Shown here: piece after piece, positions 38,645 to 48,574 of the stretch | How positions within the stretch are numbered: the first letter of the stretch is position 1 | Layout: each line of letters starts with the position of its first letter | Program-made: the position numbers and the translations under genes | Notes under the pieces: generated by a model | Told to the model about the DNA's origin: nothing | Database searches by the model: none | Seen by the model: only the letters and a program-made list of their open reading frames with translations | DNA from: Flavobacteriales bacterium | GTDB lineage: Bacteria > Bacteroidota > Bacteroidia > Flavobacteriales > UBA7312 | Assembly: GCA_002714805.1 (NCBI GenBank) | Contig: PAYK01000010.1 | Coordinates: 96,238-158,331, forward strand | Length of the DNA stretch: 62,094 bases | Direction: 5' to 3'

Positions 38645-39667
38645 ATGAAGAAGATTTTAATTTTGCTAAAGCTATGCATATTTATTTGCCTTGCAAATGA
38701 TGTGAAAGCTCAAGATCCTACTTTTAGCCAATTTTTTGCAAATCCATTGTATCTTAATCCTGCAATGGCAGGAACAAATATTTGCCCCAGGATCAGTTTA
38801 AACCACAGAAATCAGTGGCCTGGTATAGGTAAAACTTATGTTACGTATAGTGCTTCTTATGATCAATATGTTGACAAAATTGGTGGCGGATTAGGTTTTG
38901 CAATAGCCAAAGACGTAGCTGGCGCTGGCAATTTAAATACAACACACATCAGCGCTACTTATGCTTACAGATTAAAAATCAATAAAAGATTATCAATTAA
39001 TGCGGGTTTCGAAGCAGCTTACAGACAACTAGGTATTGATTGGCAAAATTTGACATTTGGAGATATGATTGATCCAGTTCAAGGCTTTATATACCCCACA
39101 AATGAAGATATTGTAAATTATTCTAATTCCAAAGGTTTCACCGATTTTGCAACAGGTTTTATGGGATTTGGAAATGCAAACAATCAATTTGACTACTATT
39201 TTGGTTTTGCAGCTCACCACATAACTATGCCTGATCAAGGTTTTATAGGTGAAAGCCGATTACCAACAAAAATTACTGCTAATATAGGAGCATCATTTCC
39301 TCTTAATAGATTTGGAACTTACAGAACAACCTCCGGAAATAGGCCTAAAAATGCTGCCATACTTTCACCAAATCTACTGTTTCAAAAACAACAAGATTTT
39401 ATGCAGTTAAATTATGGTGTTTATGTCATTAAAGGGCCAGTTGTTGGAGGAATGTGGCTTAGACAGAGTGCAGAAAATTTTGATGCGTTTATAATTTTGC
39501 TCGGAATTGAACAATCCTCTTGGAAATTTGGATATAGTTACGATGTAACAATATCAGATTTAAACAACAGTAATACTCAAGGAGCACATGAATTATCTTT
39601 TGCATATAAATTACCTTGCAGATTCAAGGGGAAAGCATTTGAAACAATAAATTGTCCTAACTTTTAG
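38645..39667 (+). CDS. PorP/SprF family type IX secretion membrane protein
   Basis: From the chosen start MKKILILLKL the protein is 340 residues with a signal peptide (ending VKAQDPTFSQFFANPLYLNPAMAG, the diagnostic PorP/SprF opening, at about residues 22-45). The rest is an outer-membrane barrel-like protein ending in FAYKLPC. PorP/SprF proteins work in T9SS assembly or as partners of type B sorting-domain cargo. It sits between divergent porU and gldJ, so a T9SS/gliding role is well supported. Family members are numerous and the exact paralogue cannot be assigned. Confidence 0.9.
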   Translation: MKKILILLKLCIFICLANDVKAQDPTFSQFFANPLYLNPAMAGTNICPRISLNHRNQWPGIGKTYVTYSASYDQYVDKIGGGLGFAIAKDVAGAGNLNTTHISATYAYRLKINKRLSINAGFEAAYRQLGIDWQNLTFGDMIDPVQGFIYPTNEDIVNYSNSKGFTDFATGFMGFGNANNQFDYYFGFAAHHITMPDQGFIGESRLPTKITANIGASFPLNRFGTYRTTSGNRPKNAAILSPNLLFQKQQDFMQLNYGVYVIKGPVVGGMWLRQSAENFDAFIILLGIEQSSWKFGYSYDVTISDLNNSNTQGAHELSFAYKLPCRFKGKAFETINCPNF

Positions 39668-39699
39668 TTTAAAATTATACTCAGAAAATCAATTAAATT

Positions 39700-41415
39700 A
39701 TGAAAAATCAAATAATAATCATTTTTTCTCTAATTTTTATAATCGGTTGTAGTAAAGAAAAATCAAAAACAACTGGTTGGAATTATAATGATCCTAAACA
39801 TGGCGGCTTTGAAATTTCGACGAACTACACTGAACAGGTCACGCCTGATGGAATGGCGTTTATTGAAGGCGGTTCATTTACTATGGGTCGTGTTGAACAA
39901 GATGTTATTTATGATTGGAATAATGTACCTAAAACAGTGACCGTATCTTCATTTTATATGGACGAAACTGAGGTAAGAAATCTTGATTATTTAGAGTACT
40001 TATTTTGGATTGAAAGAGTTTATGGATCTAATTATGATAATGGTTCGTATCCAGAAGTGTATTGGGAAGCTCTACCAGATACAAATGTTTGGAGAGACAA
40101 ACTTTCCTATAATGAACCATATGTAGAAAACTATTTACGACATCCTGCTTTTCATCAATATCCAGTTGTTGGTGTCAGCTGGGAACAAGCAGTTGATTAT
40201 TGCGCCTGGAGAACAGACAGAGTCAATGAAAGAATACTTATTGACAACGGATATCTATGGGAAGATCCTGAACAAGTTGATGAAAATGTTTTCAAAACCG
40301 ATGCATACAAAATGGGTCAATACGAAGGAAGGATTAGAAGACAACTTCCTAATCTCAAATTGGGAGTTCACTCTTTCACTAAAAAAGCCGGTAGAGACAA
40401 AAATGCAGTTAGAAATGTTCAAAATTATGATGGCATATTATTACCAAGATTTAGACTGCCAACTGAAGCAGAATGGGAATTTGCAGCTTTAGCTCTTGTT
40501 GGCAATACAATGGCAGAAAACGTTTCTGAAAGAAAAATTTACCCTTGGAATGGTGATGGCGTTAGGAATCCATCCAAAAGAAATAAGGGAGAAATAGTAG
40601 CTAATTTTAAAAGGAGTCGCGGAGATAATATGGGTACAGCAGGTAGACTAAATGATAATGCTGACAAAACTGCTCCTGTAATTAGTTATTGGCCAAATGA
40701 ATATGGTTTATATAATATGGCAGGCAATGTCTCAGAATGGGTAATGGATGTATACAGACCACTTATAGATCCAATAACTAATGATATGAATCCTTTTAGG
40801 GGAAATGTATTTGAAACATGGCAAAGAGATGAAGATCGTTTCATTGTAGAAAAAGATACATTAGGAAATATTATCAAAAGAGAGGTAACTGTAGAAGAAA
40901 ATCTAAATAGAAGAAATTACTCAACCTCTGATAATATTAACTATTTAGATGGTGATTACGACTCTAGAATACAAGCTCCAGCTTCAGACTGGCAGAATGT
41001 TAATGGAACTGACAAAAGGGGATTTGTTGACCCAATAAAAGAAAAAGAAAAGGCAATAAATGAATTGTTAAAAAATGTTGATGAAAATGGGCAACTTAGC
41101 TCTAAAGATATTTTAGAAGTTAGAAAACTTAAAAGCGAATTAGAACAACTTACCTCAACCAATCAAGTATATGAGTTAAACGAAACATCATTAATTTCTG
41201 ATCTAACTAGAGTGTATAAAGGTGGCTCGTACAAAGACAGAGCATATTGGATGGTACCTGGGACTAGGCGTTTCTTAGATCAAAAGCAATCAACTAGTTA
41301 TATAGGTTTCCGATGTGCAATGGATAGACTAGGACCTCCAACAAGCAATCTTAAAGAAAATATGCGAAGACCTGTTGATTGGAATAAAAATAATGGCTAT
41401 TACGATAAAAAGTAA
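39700..41415 (+). CDS. gldJ: Gliding motility lipoprotein GldJ
   Basis: A 571-residue lipoprotein (lipobox IIGCSKEK, Cys about 17) with a formylglycine-generating-enzyme-like (SUMF1) fold: GMAFIEGGSFTMGR, FYMDETEVRNLDY, WEQAVDYCAWR, RLPTEAEWEFAA, GNVSEWVMDVYRP and IGFRCAMDR. GldJ is a T9SS/gliding component in the outer-membrane ring/track system, not an active sulfatase modifier. Order porU, gldJ, murF resembles that of other flavobacteria. GldK has a similar fold, but context and length favour GldJ. Confidence 0.9.
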   Translation: MKNQIIIIFSLIFIIGCSKEKSKTTGWNYNDPKHGGFEISTNYTEQVTPDGMAFIEGGSFTMGRVEQDVIYDWNNVPKTVTVSSFYMDETEVRNLDYLEYLFWIERVYGSNYDNGSYPEVYWEALPDTNVWRDKLSYNEPYVENYLRHPAFHQYPVVGVSWEQAVDYCAWRTDRVNERILIDNGYLWEDPEQVDENVFKTDAYKMGQYEGRIRRQLPNLKLGVHSFTKKAGRDKNAVRNVQNYDGILLPRFRLPTEAEWEFAALALVGNTMAENVSERKIYPWNGDGVRNPSKRNKGEIVANFKRSRGDNMGTAGRLNDNADKTAPVISYWPNEYGLYNMAGNVSEWVMDVYRPLIDPITNDMNPFRGNVFETWQRDEDRFIVEKDTLGNIIKREVTVEENLNRRNYSTSDNINYLDGDYDSRIQAPASDWQNVNGTDKRGFVDPIKEKEKAINELLKNVDENGQLSSKDILEVRKLKSELEQLTSTNQVYELNETSLISDLTRVYKGGSYKDRAYWMVPGTRRFLDQKQSTSYIGFRCAMDRLGPPTSNLKENMRRPVDWNKNNGYYDKK

Positions 41416-41424
41416 TTTTAATTA

Positions 41425-41451
41425 AACCTCAATTTTATTGAGGTTTTTTTT
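41425..41451 (+). terminator. Hairpin and T-run between gldJ and murF
   Basis: Stem AAACCTCAA / TTGAGGTTT with a 5-base loop and an 8-T tract ends 3 bases before the murF ATG (41455). It has the form of an intrinsic terminator. Confidence 0.85.
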
Positions 41452-41454
41452 GAT

Positions 41455-42705
41455 ATGCATATTAAAGAATTATATAGATTATTCATTAAATCATCTGGAG
41501 TAACAACAGACTCAAGACAAGTACAACTAAATAGTATATTTTTTGCATTAAAGGGAAAAAAATTTGATGGTAATAAATATGCAGAAAATTCTATTAAAAA
41601 AGGAGCAAGTTTAGCTGTTGTAGATAATAAAAGATATTGTCTGAATGAAAAATATATTTTGGTAGATGATGTATTGTCCTGCCTTCAAGAACTTAGCAAA
41701 TATCATAGAAAGCAATTAAATTGCCATGTTCTTGGAATAACTGGTACTAATGGAAAAACAACTACAAAAGAGCTTATAACAGCTGTCATTAAAAAAAAAT
41801 TCATAACCGTTGCAACTCAAGGAAATTTCAATAACCACATAGGCGTTCCTTTAACATTACTGAGAGCAAAACTTGATACAGAATTTTTAGTCGTTGAAAT
41901 GGGAGCCAACCACACTAATGAAATTGAATTTTTATGTGGAATAGCACAAATTAATTTTGGTATTATCACTAATATTGGAAAAGCACACCTAGAGGGTTTT
42001 GGGAATATTGAAGGTGTGATAAAAGCAAAAAAAGAATTATATGACCATATTCTTATTAATAATGGTATATTATTTGTAAACTCTAATGACAAGTTATTGA
42101 TGTCTATTTCACAAAAAACAGAACGTATTTTATATAATACAACTGAACAAGAACAAAGTGATTCTCCATATGCTAAAGTTATATTCAACAACACCTTAAT
42201 ATCTTCTAAACTAATAGGGTCTTATAATAGAAGTAATATTCTAGCAGCTTGTGAAATTGGACGTTATTTTGGAGTAAGCTTAGAAAAGACAAAAGAAGCC
42301 ATAGAAAGCTATTGTCCTGCAAATAATCGCTCACAACTATTAGAAACAAACCAAAATTCTGTTGTTTTAGACGCATATAATGCTAATCCTAGCAGTATGA
42401 CCGAAGCAATAAGAGCATTTAAAAAAGTTAAACATAAGAATAAGCTCTTTATACTAGGAGACATGCTTGAACTTGGCGAAAAATCTACATATGAACACCA
42501 AACTATAATTGATGAATTGTCTAAATACAATCAAAAGGTAATACTAGTTGGTCAAGAGTTTAACAAATGTCAACATAATTTTATTCACTTTTTCAATAGT
42601 AAAGATGCGCTAGATTGGATTGAAGAAAATCCAATCAAAGATATGTTCATACTTCTCAAAGGATCAAGAGGAATAGGTCTTGAAATACTGAAAGATGTTC
42701 TTTAA
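41455..42705 (+). CDS. murF: UDP-N-acetylmuramoyl-tripeptide--D-alanyl-D-alanine ligase
   Basis: MurF adds D-Ala-D-Ala to the peptidoglycan precursor. The N-terminal domain has GVTTDSRQVQ; the ATPase domain has GITGTNGKTTTKE and the VVEMGANHTNEIEFL block; the C-terminal domain has DAYNANPSSM and LGDMLELGE. The 416 residues match. The start lies right after the gldJ terminator, leaving no room for a normal separate promoter. Confidence 0.96.
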   Translation: MHIKELYRLFIKSSGVTTDSRQVQLNSIFFALKGKKFDGNKYAENSIKKGASLAVVDNKRYCLNEKYILVDDVLSCLQELSKYHRKQLNCHVLGITGTNGKTTTKELITAVIKKKFITVATQGNFNNHIGVPLTLLRAKLDTEFLVVEMGANHTNEIEFLCGIAQINFGIITNIGKAHLEGFGNIEGVIKAKKELYDHILINNGILFVNSNDKLLMSISQKTERILYNTTEQEQSDSPYAKVIFNNTLISSKLIGSYNRSNILAACEIGRYFGVSLEKTKEAIESYCPANNRSQLLETNQNSVVLDAYNANPSSMTEAIRAFKKVKHKNKLFILGDMLELGEKSTYEHQTIIDELSKYNQKVILVGQEFNKCQHNFIHFFNSKDALDWIEENPIKDMFILLKGSRGIGLEILKDVL

Positions 42706-43754
42706 CTCATCTCTTCATTAATTATCTGTTTGATAATCAAAATAAAAGAATATATTATCATACCAAATATTGAGAACAAAATAAAAGCAACAATTATTGA
42801 TAATTTATTCACTTTTAATGGTAAAGTTGGTGAGTCAATAATATTTAGCAAGGGTTCATTATTTAGAAGAGTAAATTTTGAAACTTCTAAATTTTTAACT
42901 ATCTCACCATACATTATATTTAATATCTCAACATCCCTTTTTAATCGAATTTCTTCAAGCAAACCTTTTGCACGCTGAACACCAAAATTTGAGTCTTTAT
43001 AAGAAGCATATTTATATTCAGCCTTTTTTAATTCATTAAGCACAGAGTCTGCCCTAAGCGACAGAAAATCTAAAGTATGTTTTGATTTAGCTGTTTGAAA
43101 AATAGTGTAGTATTCCTCCAATTTTTGTGCTAAAGACTCAATCATTAATTTTGCAAAATCTTCATTTTTTGAAAGGCATGAAATTTTAACAATATTGCTT
43201 TCATCCTGAAGACTAGTAGAAATATTGTTATCAGTTAGATTCAAGAATGCTAAACCTAGAATGCTATCATGTTGTAAGCTAAAGTTATTTCTATTAGATG
43301 TAAAATATAAACCCTCAATATTTGTACCTATCCAATCTTTGCTGTAATTGTTAAATTCTATATGATGATTAATTAATAAATCTTTTTTACCATCAATAAC
43401 ACCACTCTTTAAAAGTGCTTCTTCAACAACTCTTCTAGAGGTGATGATTTCTTGAATATTAGTTTGGCTAAATGTACCGCTTGGAGAACCTCCAATATTA
43501 AACCCAAACTGACTTGCCATACCAGAAATAACTCCTAAACCGCCCGATTCTTGATTTTCATCAATTACAAAAGTCAAATGTGCTTCATAAGTTTCATTCT
43601 TAAAGTGAGCATAAACACTACCAATAAGACCAAATAAAACTGAGAAAGTAATAATATGGAACTTCTTTTTCCACAACAACTGCTTAATACTAATTAGCTT
43701 TAAAATAACATCTTTCAGCCTTATATCATCTTGATGATTAGTTAAATTAGTCAT
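42702..43754 (-). CDS. Wzz/GNVR-type polysaccharide chain-length protein
   Basis: A 350-residue inner-membrane protein with an N-terminal transmembrane helix (about residues 33-52), a periplasmic segment including SGMASQFGFNIGG and a coiled-coil region (about 220-300), and a C-terminal helix (LSIIVAFILFSIFGMIIYSF). This is the Wzz layout, without a fused tyrosine kinase domain. Such proteins set O-antigen or capsule chain length. It follows the SLBB export protein by 4 bases, so the two form an export pair. Its end overlaps murF by 4 bases. Confidence 0.88.
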   Translation of the reverse strand: MTNLTNHQDDIRLKDVILKLISIKQLLWKKKFHIITFSVLFGLIGSVYAHFKNETYEAHLTFVIDENQESGGLGVISGMASQFGFNIGGSPSGTFSQTNIQEIITSRRVVEEALLKSGVIDGKKDLLINHHIEFNNYSKDWIGTNIEGLYFTSNRNNFSLQHDSILGLAFLNLTDNNISTSLQDESNIVKISCLSKNEDFAKLMIESLAQKLEEYYTIFQTAKSKHTLDFLSLRADSVLNELKKAEYKYASYKDSNFGVQRAKGLLEEIRLKRDVEILNIMYGEIVKNLEVSKFTLLNNEPLLNIIDSPTLPLKVNKLSIIVAFILFSIFGMIIYSFILIIKQIINEEMS

Positions 43755-43758
43755 ATAT

Positions 43759-46260
43759 TTATTGTTGTCTTGAAAGATAAAGAATATATAAAGAAGCTAA
43801 AGCTGAAATCTTGGTAACAGTACTTTCCAAGACCTTAGTCCAATCTACTGGCTCAGGTTTTTTACGTTTGATTTTTATGTCTTCAGTTAATTTTATAGTA
43901 GACCCCATTTTTACACGAGGATACAAAATAAACAAACCAAAATCCTTTGCTTTGGCAACTTTTCCTGAAGGGGATATAACCAAGGTGTTTTCTTTTACAT
44001 TATGTTTCGTAAAACCACCAGCATAATTATTGATGTAGTAGTTAGCTCTTCTTTCCATATGAGGAACAGATATCGACGTTTGATCAAAGTTAGATAGTGC
44101 ACCAGTGATTGTAACTAAATCAAGTTTAGAAGAAATATGAATACTATCCATATCATTGAGAACAATATTATATTTTGAATTTTCATACTTCATTGCTTTC
44201 TTCAACTCCAAATGAACAGGAATATATTTATGAATATGAGATTTTTCTTTATTAACTATTTTATCAATCTCATCCTTCAAAGGAACAATTTGAACGAATT
44301 CTCCATCTGAGAAAAACCCATTTACAATTTCTTCATCATCTTCGAAAAAGTCTATCTCATTGTGCAGGTTTTCCTCAACTTTAGTATAACGATACATCTT
44401 CACAGCATTCATATCAGCACTAGTCTTCAATCCACCAGCGCGTTTGATAACCTCAGCTATGGTTTCATCTTTAGACATTAATGAATAAAGCCCCGGAAAT
44501 TGTACCTCACCACTTAAAGTGATAGTTCTTACTTCTTGAAAATTTGGATTAAATCTAACCGCAACCTGATCGTATGGCTCTAAAGCAAAATTCATTGCCT
44601 CATCGCTCAGCCTCCCGTCATTTGAAATTTTAAAGGAACGCACTAAAGTTCTTTTAGATTTGATTTGATTTGTTGCGGCATCATAATCTACTATTCTAGA
44701 GATGTCAATTTTAGCACCTGATGCTTCTTGTGCCAATCCACCTGCCATAATTAATAAATCAGATAAGGTAATACCCTCTCCAAAAGAAAATATATTAGGT
44801 AATCTTACAGCACCAGAAATTGTAACCTCAAAATCATCCATATAATCTCTCTTAGACAAGAAAAATAACTCATCATACTCTTGAATTAAAATATTAGATT
44901 CTGAAGTTGGATCTTGTACAATTTTTGCAATATCAAGAATAATATAATCCTTAGTATAATCTTCAGAAGTTCTGACTAAATAAGCTGATTCTAAAAACAA
45001 ATCATCAGAGAGTGAATTAGACTTTAAAAGTATGTCGTACACTCTTTCTCCTGCGGAAAATTGGTATTCACCAGAAACACCAATTGATGAATTGACATAA
45101 ACTAAATCTATCGGAATACCCTGAATGCTATTTATAATAATTTCATCACCATTATTTATCTCTAAATTATTAGCTCCAACTTCGTCCACAGTAATAGTTT
45201 TAATGGAATTATTATCTATTCTTTTAATAGTAATGCCGTTCTTATAAGCCATTTTTGTAAATCCACCCGCATATTTAATCAAGTCAACTAGCTTGTCACT
45301 CGATTTAACTTCGTATGTATAAGGTCTATTAACTTCACCTTTTATATCAACAACATTGGCGGCCACTGGAACATATAGATAATCGTTATTCTGCATAAAC
45401 AAATCTTGTGAAGTACTTGGGTCAAATAAATATTTATAGACATCTAATGAATCTATGGTTTTGCCATCTCTCATCAAATAAATATTTCTGACCGAACCAA
45501 TTTGACTAGGACCTCCAGCTGCCACCAAAGCATTAAATGCAGTATTTGTAGCTGGAATAGAATAAGAGCCCGGATTAAAGACTTCTCCAATAATATTTAC
45601 AGAAATAACTCTAGAGTAATTTAATGTTAAATCGAATTGTGACTTCTTTAAGTCAAAAAAGGAATTCATTCGATTTCTAACTAAAGATTTTACTGTTTTA
45701 AGATTTTTAGAACCCACATAAATCCGCCCGGCAATAGTAGAATTAATATATCCACTTTCACTAACAGTAACTACCTCACTGTGTTCGGCAAGCCCCCAAA
45801 TAGAAATGGTTAATTCATCATTTTCGCCTAAAAGATAATTATTTGGCGCTTGATTATCGTAGGCTCTGGTAAAGAATGAAATGGAATTATTTCTAAAAAA
45901 ATCTTGCCCATATATCATGGCTGAAGGATAAATAATAGAGTCGTTCAAGTCAAATAAAGAATCTCTCATTGAATCGTATAATAAATCTGATTGAATGAAA
46001 GAAGTTTCAGCACTAGTGGTATCAATAAAATTAGGATTGTATTTCCCTCTTTGGTATTTATAATTCATAGCTTCACTTATTTCCTCATCTGAAAGACCCA
46101 TTTGTCTTAAAATATCTTCACTAGGAATATCTGAAGGATTAATATCAGAAGCCCTCATATTGGATGGCACAAATCTCATATACTTTTTCATCTGCTCAAC
46201 AGTTTGAGCATGAATATTTAATGAAACCAGCCCAATTAATAGAATTAAAATTTTCTTCAT
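43759..46260 (-). CDS. SLBB-domain polysaccharide export protein
   Basis: An 833-residue Wza-related protein with a signal peptide (residues 1-18), a polysaccharide-export domain (LGENDELTISIWGLAEHSE at about 148), and a series of SLBB-like domains (ISVNIIGEVFNPGSYSIP, VDIKGEVNRPYTYEV, VTISGAVRLPNIFSFGEG, TITLSGEVQFPGLYSL). A single C-terminal hydrophobic segment ends in LASLYILYLSRQQ. It would form the periplasmic/outer-membrane exit for an exopolysaccharide. It has more SLBB repeats than the two in classical Wza, which is common in Bacteroidota. It is paired with the Wzz-like gene. Confidence 0.88.
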   Translation of the reverse strand: MKKILILLIGLVSLNIHAQTVEQMKKYMRFVPSNMRASDINPSDIPSEDILRQMGLSDEEISEAMNYKYQRGKYNPNFIDTTSAETSFIQSDLLYDSMRDSLFDLNDSIIYPSAMIYGQDFFRNNSISFFTRAYDNQAPNNYLLGENDELTISIWGLAEHSEVVTVSESGYINSTIAGRIYVGSKNLKTVKSLVRNRMNSFFDLKKSQFDLTLNYSRVISVNIIGEVFNPGSYSIPATNTAFNALVAAGGPSQIGSVRNIYLMRDGKTIDSLDVYKYLFDPSTSQDLFMQNNDYLYVPVAANVVDIKGEVNRPYTYEVKSSDKLVDLIKYAGGFTKMAYKNGITIKRIDNNSIKTITVDEVGANNLEINNGDEIIINSIQGIPIDLVYVNSSIGVSGEYQFSAGERVYDILLKSNSLSDDLFLESAYLVRTSEDYTKDYIILDIAKIVQDPTSESNILIQEYDELFFLSKRDYMDDFEVTISGAVRLPNIFSFGEGITLSDLLIMAGGLAQEASGAKIDISRIVDYDAATNQIKSKRTLVRSFKISNDGRLSDEAMNFALEPYDQVAVRFNPNFQEVRTITLSGEVQFPGLYSLMSKDETIAEVIKRAGGLKTSADMNAVKMYRYTKVEENLHNEIDFFEDDEEIVNGFFSDGEFVQIVPLKDEIDKIVNKEKSHIHKYIPVHLELKKAMKYENSKYNIVLNDMDSIHISSKLDLVTITGALSNFDQTSISVPHMERRANYYINNYAGGFTKHNVKENTLVISPSGKVAKAKDFGLFILYPRVKMGSTIKLTEDIKIKRKKPEPVDWTKVLESTVTKISALASLYILYLSRQQ

Positions 46261-46298
46261 AATGAAAGTATATTTTTTTTATAAATATAATAAAATGT

Positions 46299-47438
46299 TT
46301 ATTTGAGTATAGAGCGTGATATTACAATACGTTGAATTTCCGATGTACCTTCATAAATCTGAGTAATTTTAGCGTCTCTCATTAAGCGTTCCACGTGATA
46401 TTCTTTAACAAAACCATAACCACCATGTATTTGAACAGCCTCTGTAGTAGTCTTCATAGCTACTTCAGATGCAAAAACTTTAGCCATAGCACTTTCTTTA
46501 TCAAAATTCATTTTATTGTCTTTTAGCCATGCTGACTTGAGACATAACAACCTTGCTGCCTCAATTTCAGTTGCCATATCTGCAAGTTTAAAAGCAATAG
46601 CCTGATGCTCACTAATTGCTTTACCAAATGCTTTACGTTGCTTTGAATACTCTAAAGATAATTCATAAGCTCCGGAGGCAATACCTAAAGCTTGCGCAGC
46701 AATACCAATTCTTCCACCGGAAAGAGTGGACATAGCAAATTTAAAGCCGAAACCATCATCTCCTATCCTATTTTCTTTTGGCACCTTTACATCATTAAAC
46801 AATAGCGAGTGAGTATCTGACCCTCTAATTCCTAATTTATTTTCTTTGAGTCCTACCTCAAAACCTGACATACCCTTCTCAACAATAAGAGCGTTAATGC
46901 CACGGTGTCCATTCTCAGGGTTTGTTTGCGCAATAACTAAATAAACGGATGCAGAATTACCATTTGTAATCCAATTTTTAGTACCATTTAGGAGATAATG
47001 ATCACCCATATCAATTGCTGTGGTTTGCTGAGAAGTAGCATCGCTGCCTGCCTCCGGTTCAGAAAGACAAAATGCACCAATTATTTCTCCTTTTGCTAAA
47101 GGAATTAAATACTTTTGTTTTTGTTCATCTGTTCCGTACTTTTCTAATCCCCAACAGACTAATGAATTATTAACTGACACAACTACTGATGCTGAGGCAT
47201 CAACCTTGGAAAGCTCTTCCATTGCCAAAACATAAGAAATAGTATCCATTCCAGCGCCCCCATACTTTGTATCAACCATCATACCCATAAAACCTAATTC
47301 ACCTAATTTCTTAATTTGCTCAAATGGAAAGGTTTGATTTTCATCTCTCTCAATAACACCTGGCAGCAATTCCGTCTTTGCAAAATCTCTAGCCGCATCA
47401 CGAATCATTATATGTTCTTCAGTTAAATTAAAATTCAT
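46299..47438 (-). CDS. Acyl-CoA dehydrogenase
   Basis: A flavoenzyme that oxidises acyl-CoA to enoyl-CoA, passing electrons to ETF. The 380-residue length from MNFNLTEEHIMIRD is standard; the longest frame adds 23 residues with no family match, so the start was set at 47438. Motifs: GAFCLSEPEAGSDATSQQT for FAD/substrate binding, and IHGGYGFVKEYHVERLMRDAKITQIYEGTSEIQR, including the catalytic Glu near the C-terminus (IYEGTSE). Short/branched-chain specificity is likely but not certain. Confidence 0.94.
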   Translation of the reverse strand: MNFNLTEEHIMIRDAARDFAKTELLPGVIERDENQTFPFEQIKKLGELGFMGMMVDTKYGGAGMDTISYVLAMEELSKVDASASVVVSVNNSLVCWGLEKYGTDEQKQKYLIPLAKGEIIGAFCLSEPEAGSDATSQQTTAIDMGDHYLLNGTKNWITNGNSASVYLVIAQTNPENGHRGINALIVEKGMSGFEVGLKENKLGIRGSDTHSLLFNDVKVPKENRIGDDGFGFKFAMSTLSGGRIGIAAQALGIASGAYELSLEYSKQRKAFGKAISEHQAIAFKLADMATEIEAARLLCLKSAWLKDNKMNFDKESAMAKVFASEVAMKTTTEAVQIHGGYGFVKEYHVERLMRDAKITQIYEGTSEIQRIVISRSILK

Positions 47439-47489
47439 ATAAATAGTTAGTTTAAATTTGAACTCAAAAATAGTCTTTTTAACTAAAAA

Positions 47490-48545
47490 ATGAGAATTTA
47501 CAAACAATACAATGTGATTGGTCTTATGTCTGGAACTTCTTTAGATGGAGTTGACCTTGCTTTTGCATCATTTTATTACAACAAAACCTGGAAATATCAA
47601 TTAGATGTATGTCAAACAATTCCATATAATAAAGAATGGCAAGCGCATCTTCAACAATTACACCTTATGCCCATATCTGAAATATATCAATCTAGCGAAA
47701 GATACGCTATTTACCTATCCCAATTATTAAACGATTTTATACTTAAAAATAACTTAAAAGTAGACCTGATTAGTTCCCACGGACATACAGTTTTACATGA
47801 TCCCGAAAAAAGCATCACACTACAAATTGGAAATGGAAAAATAATTAATGAAAAATTAAACATTCCGGTAGTAAGTGATTTTAGAAGCTTAGATGTAGAA
47901 CTTGGCGGTCAGGGGGCGCCACTAGTTCCTGTTGGAGATGAATTACTTTTTAGCAAATACGATTATTGCTTAAACTTAGGAGGATTTAGTAATTTTTCAT
48001 TTAAAAATGATGGATTAAGAAAAGCATATGACATATGCCCTGTAAACATTGTATTAAATAAATATTCTCAAAAATATGGAGAGCAATATGATAATAAAGG
48101 CGCAATTTCTAAAACAGGTAGTATAAACAATGATCTATTAAAAGAATTAAATAATATAAACTACTACAAAAAATTACCGCCAAAGTCTTTAGGTAAGGAA
48201 TGGTTGGAAAGAGAATTTCTATATGTTTTAAAAAAATATAACGATAGTACTCCTAATATTTTGAGAACATTAGTTGAACACATAGCTATTCAAATAGCTA
48301 ATTGTATAAAATCAGGAAAATGTCTAGTGACAGGTGGCGGAGCATTCAATACATTCCTCATACAAAGAATTAAAGCAATGTCTCAGGCTAATTTCCTATT
48401 AGGCGACAAAAAACTTATAGAATATAAAGAAGCTTTGATTTTTGGATTATTAGGAGTTCTAAAGATCGAGAAGGAAATTAATTGCTTAGCATCTGTAACC
48501 GGTGCTAAAAGGAATTCTATTGTCGGCAAATACTTTGATCAATAA
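47490..48545 (+). CDS. anmK: Anhydro-N-acetylmuramic acid kinase
   Basis: AnmK phosphorylates and opens 1,6-anhydro-MurNAc from recycled peptidoglycan, forming MurNAc-6-phosphate. The N-terminal phosphate motif is IGLMSGTSLDGVDLAF; ISSHGHTVLHDP, VVSDFRSLDVELGGQGAPLVP and LVTGGGAFNTFL follow in the usual order. The 351 residues fit. It is divergent from the acyl-CoA dehydrogenase with 51 bases between starts. Confidence 0.95.
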   Translation: MRIYKQYNVIGLMSGTSLDGVDLAFASFYYNKTWKYQLDVCQTIPYNKEWQAHLQQLHLMPISEIYQSSERYAIYLSQLLNDFILKNNLKVDLISSHGHTVLHDPEKSITLQIGNGKIINEKLNIPVVSDFRSLDVELGGQGAPLVPVGDELLFSKYDYCLNLGGFSNFSFKNDGLRKAYDICPVNIVLNKYSQKYGEQYDNKGAISKTGSINNDLLKELNNINYYKKLPPKSLGKEWLEREFLYVLKKYNDSTPNILRTLVEHIAIQIANCIKSGKCLVTGGGAFNTFLIQRIKAMSQANFLLGDKKLIEYKEALIFGLLGVLKIEKEINCLASVTGAKRNSIVGKYFDQ

Positions 48546-48574
48546 TAACTACTTTTGTCAAAATCTAATTTTTT

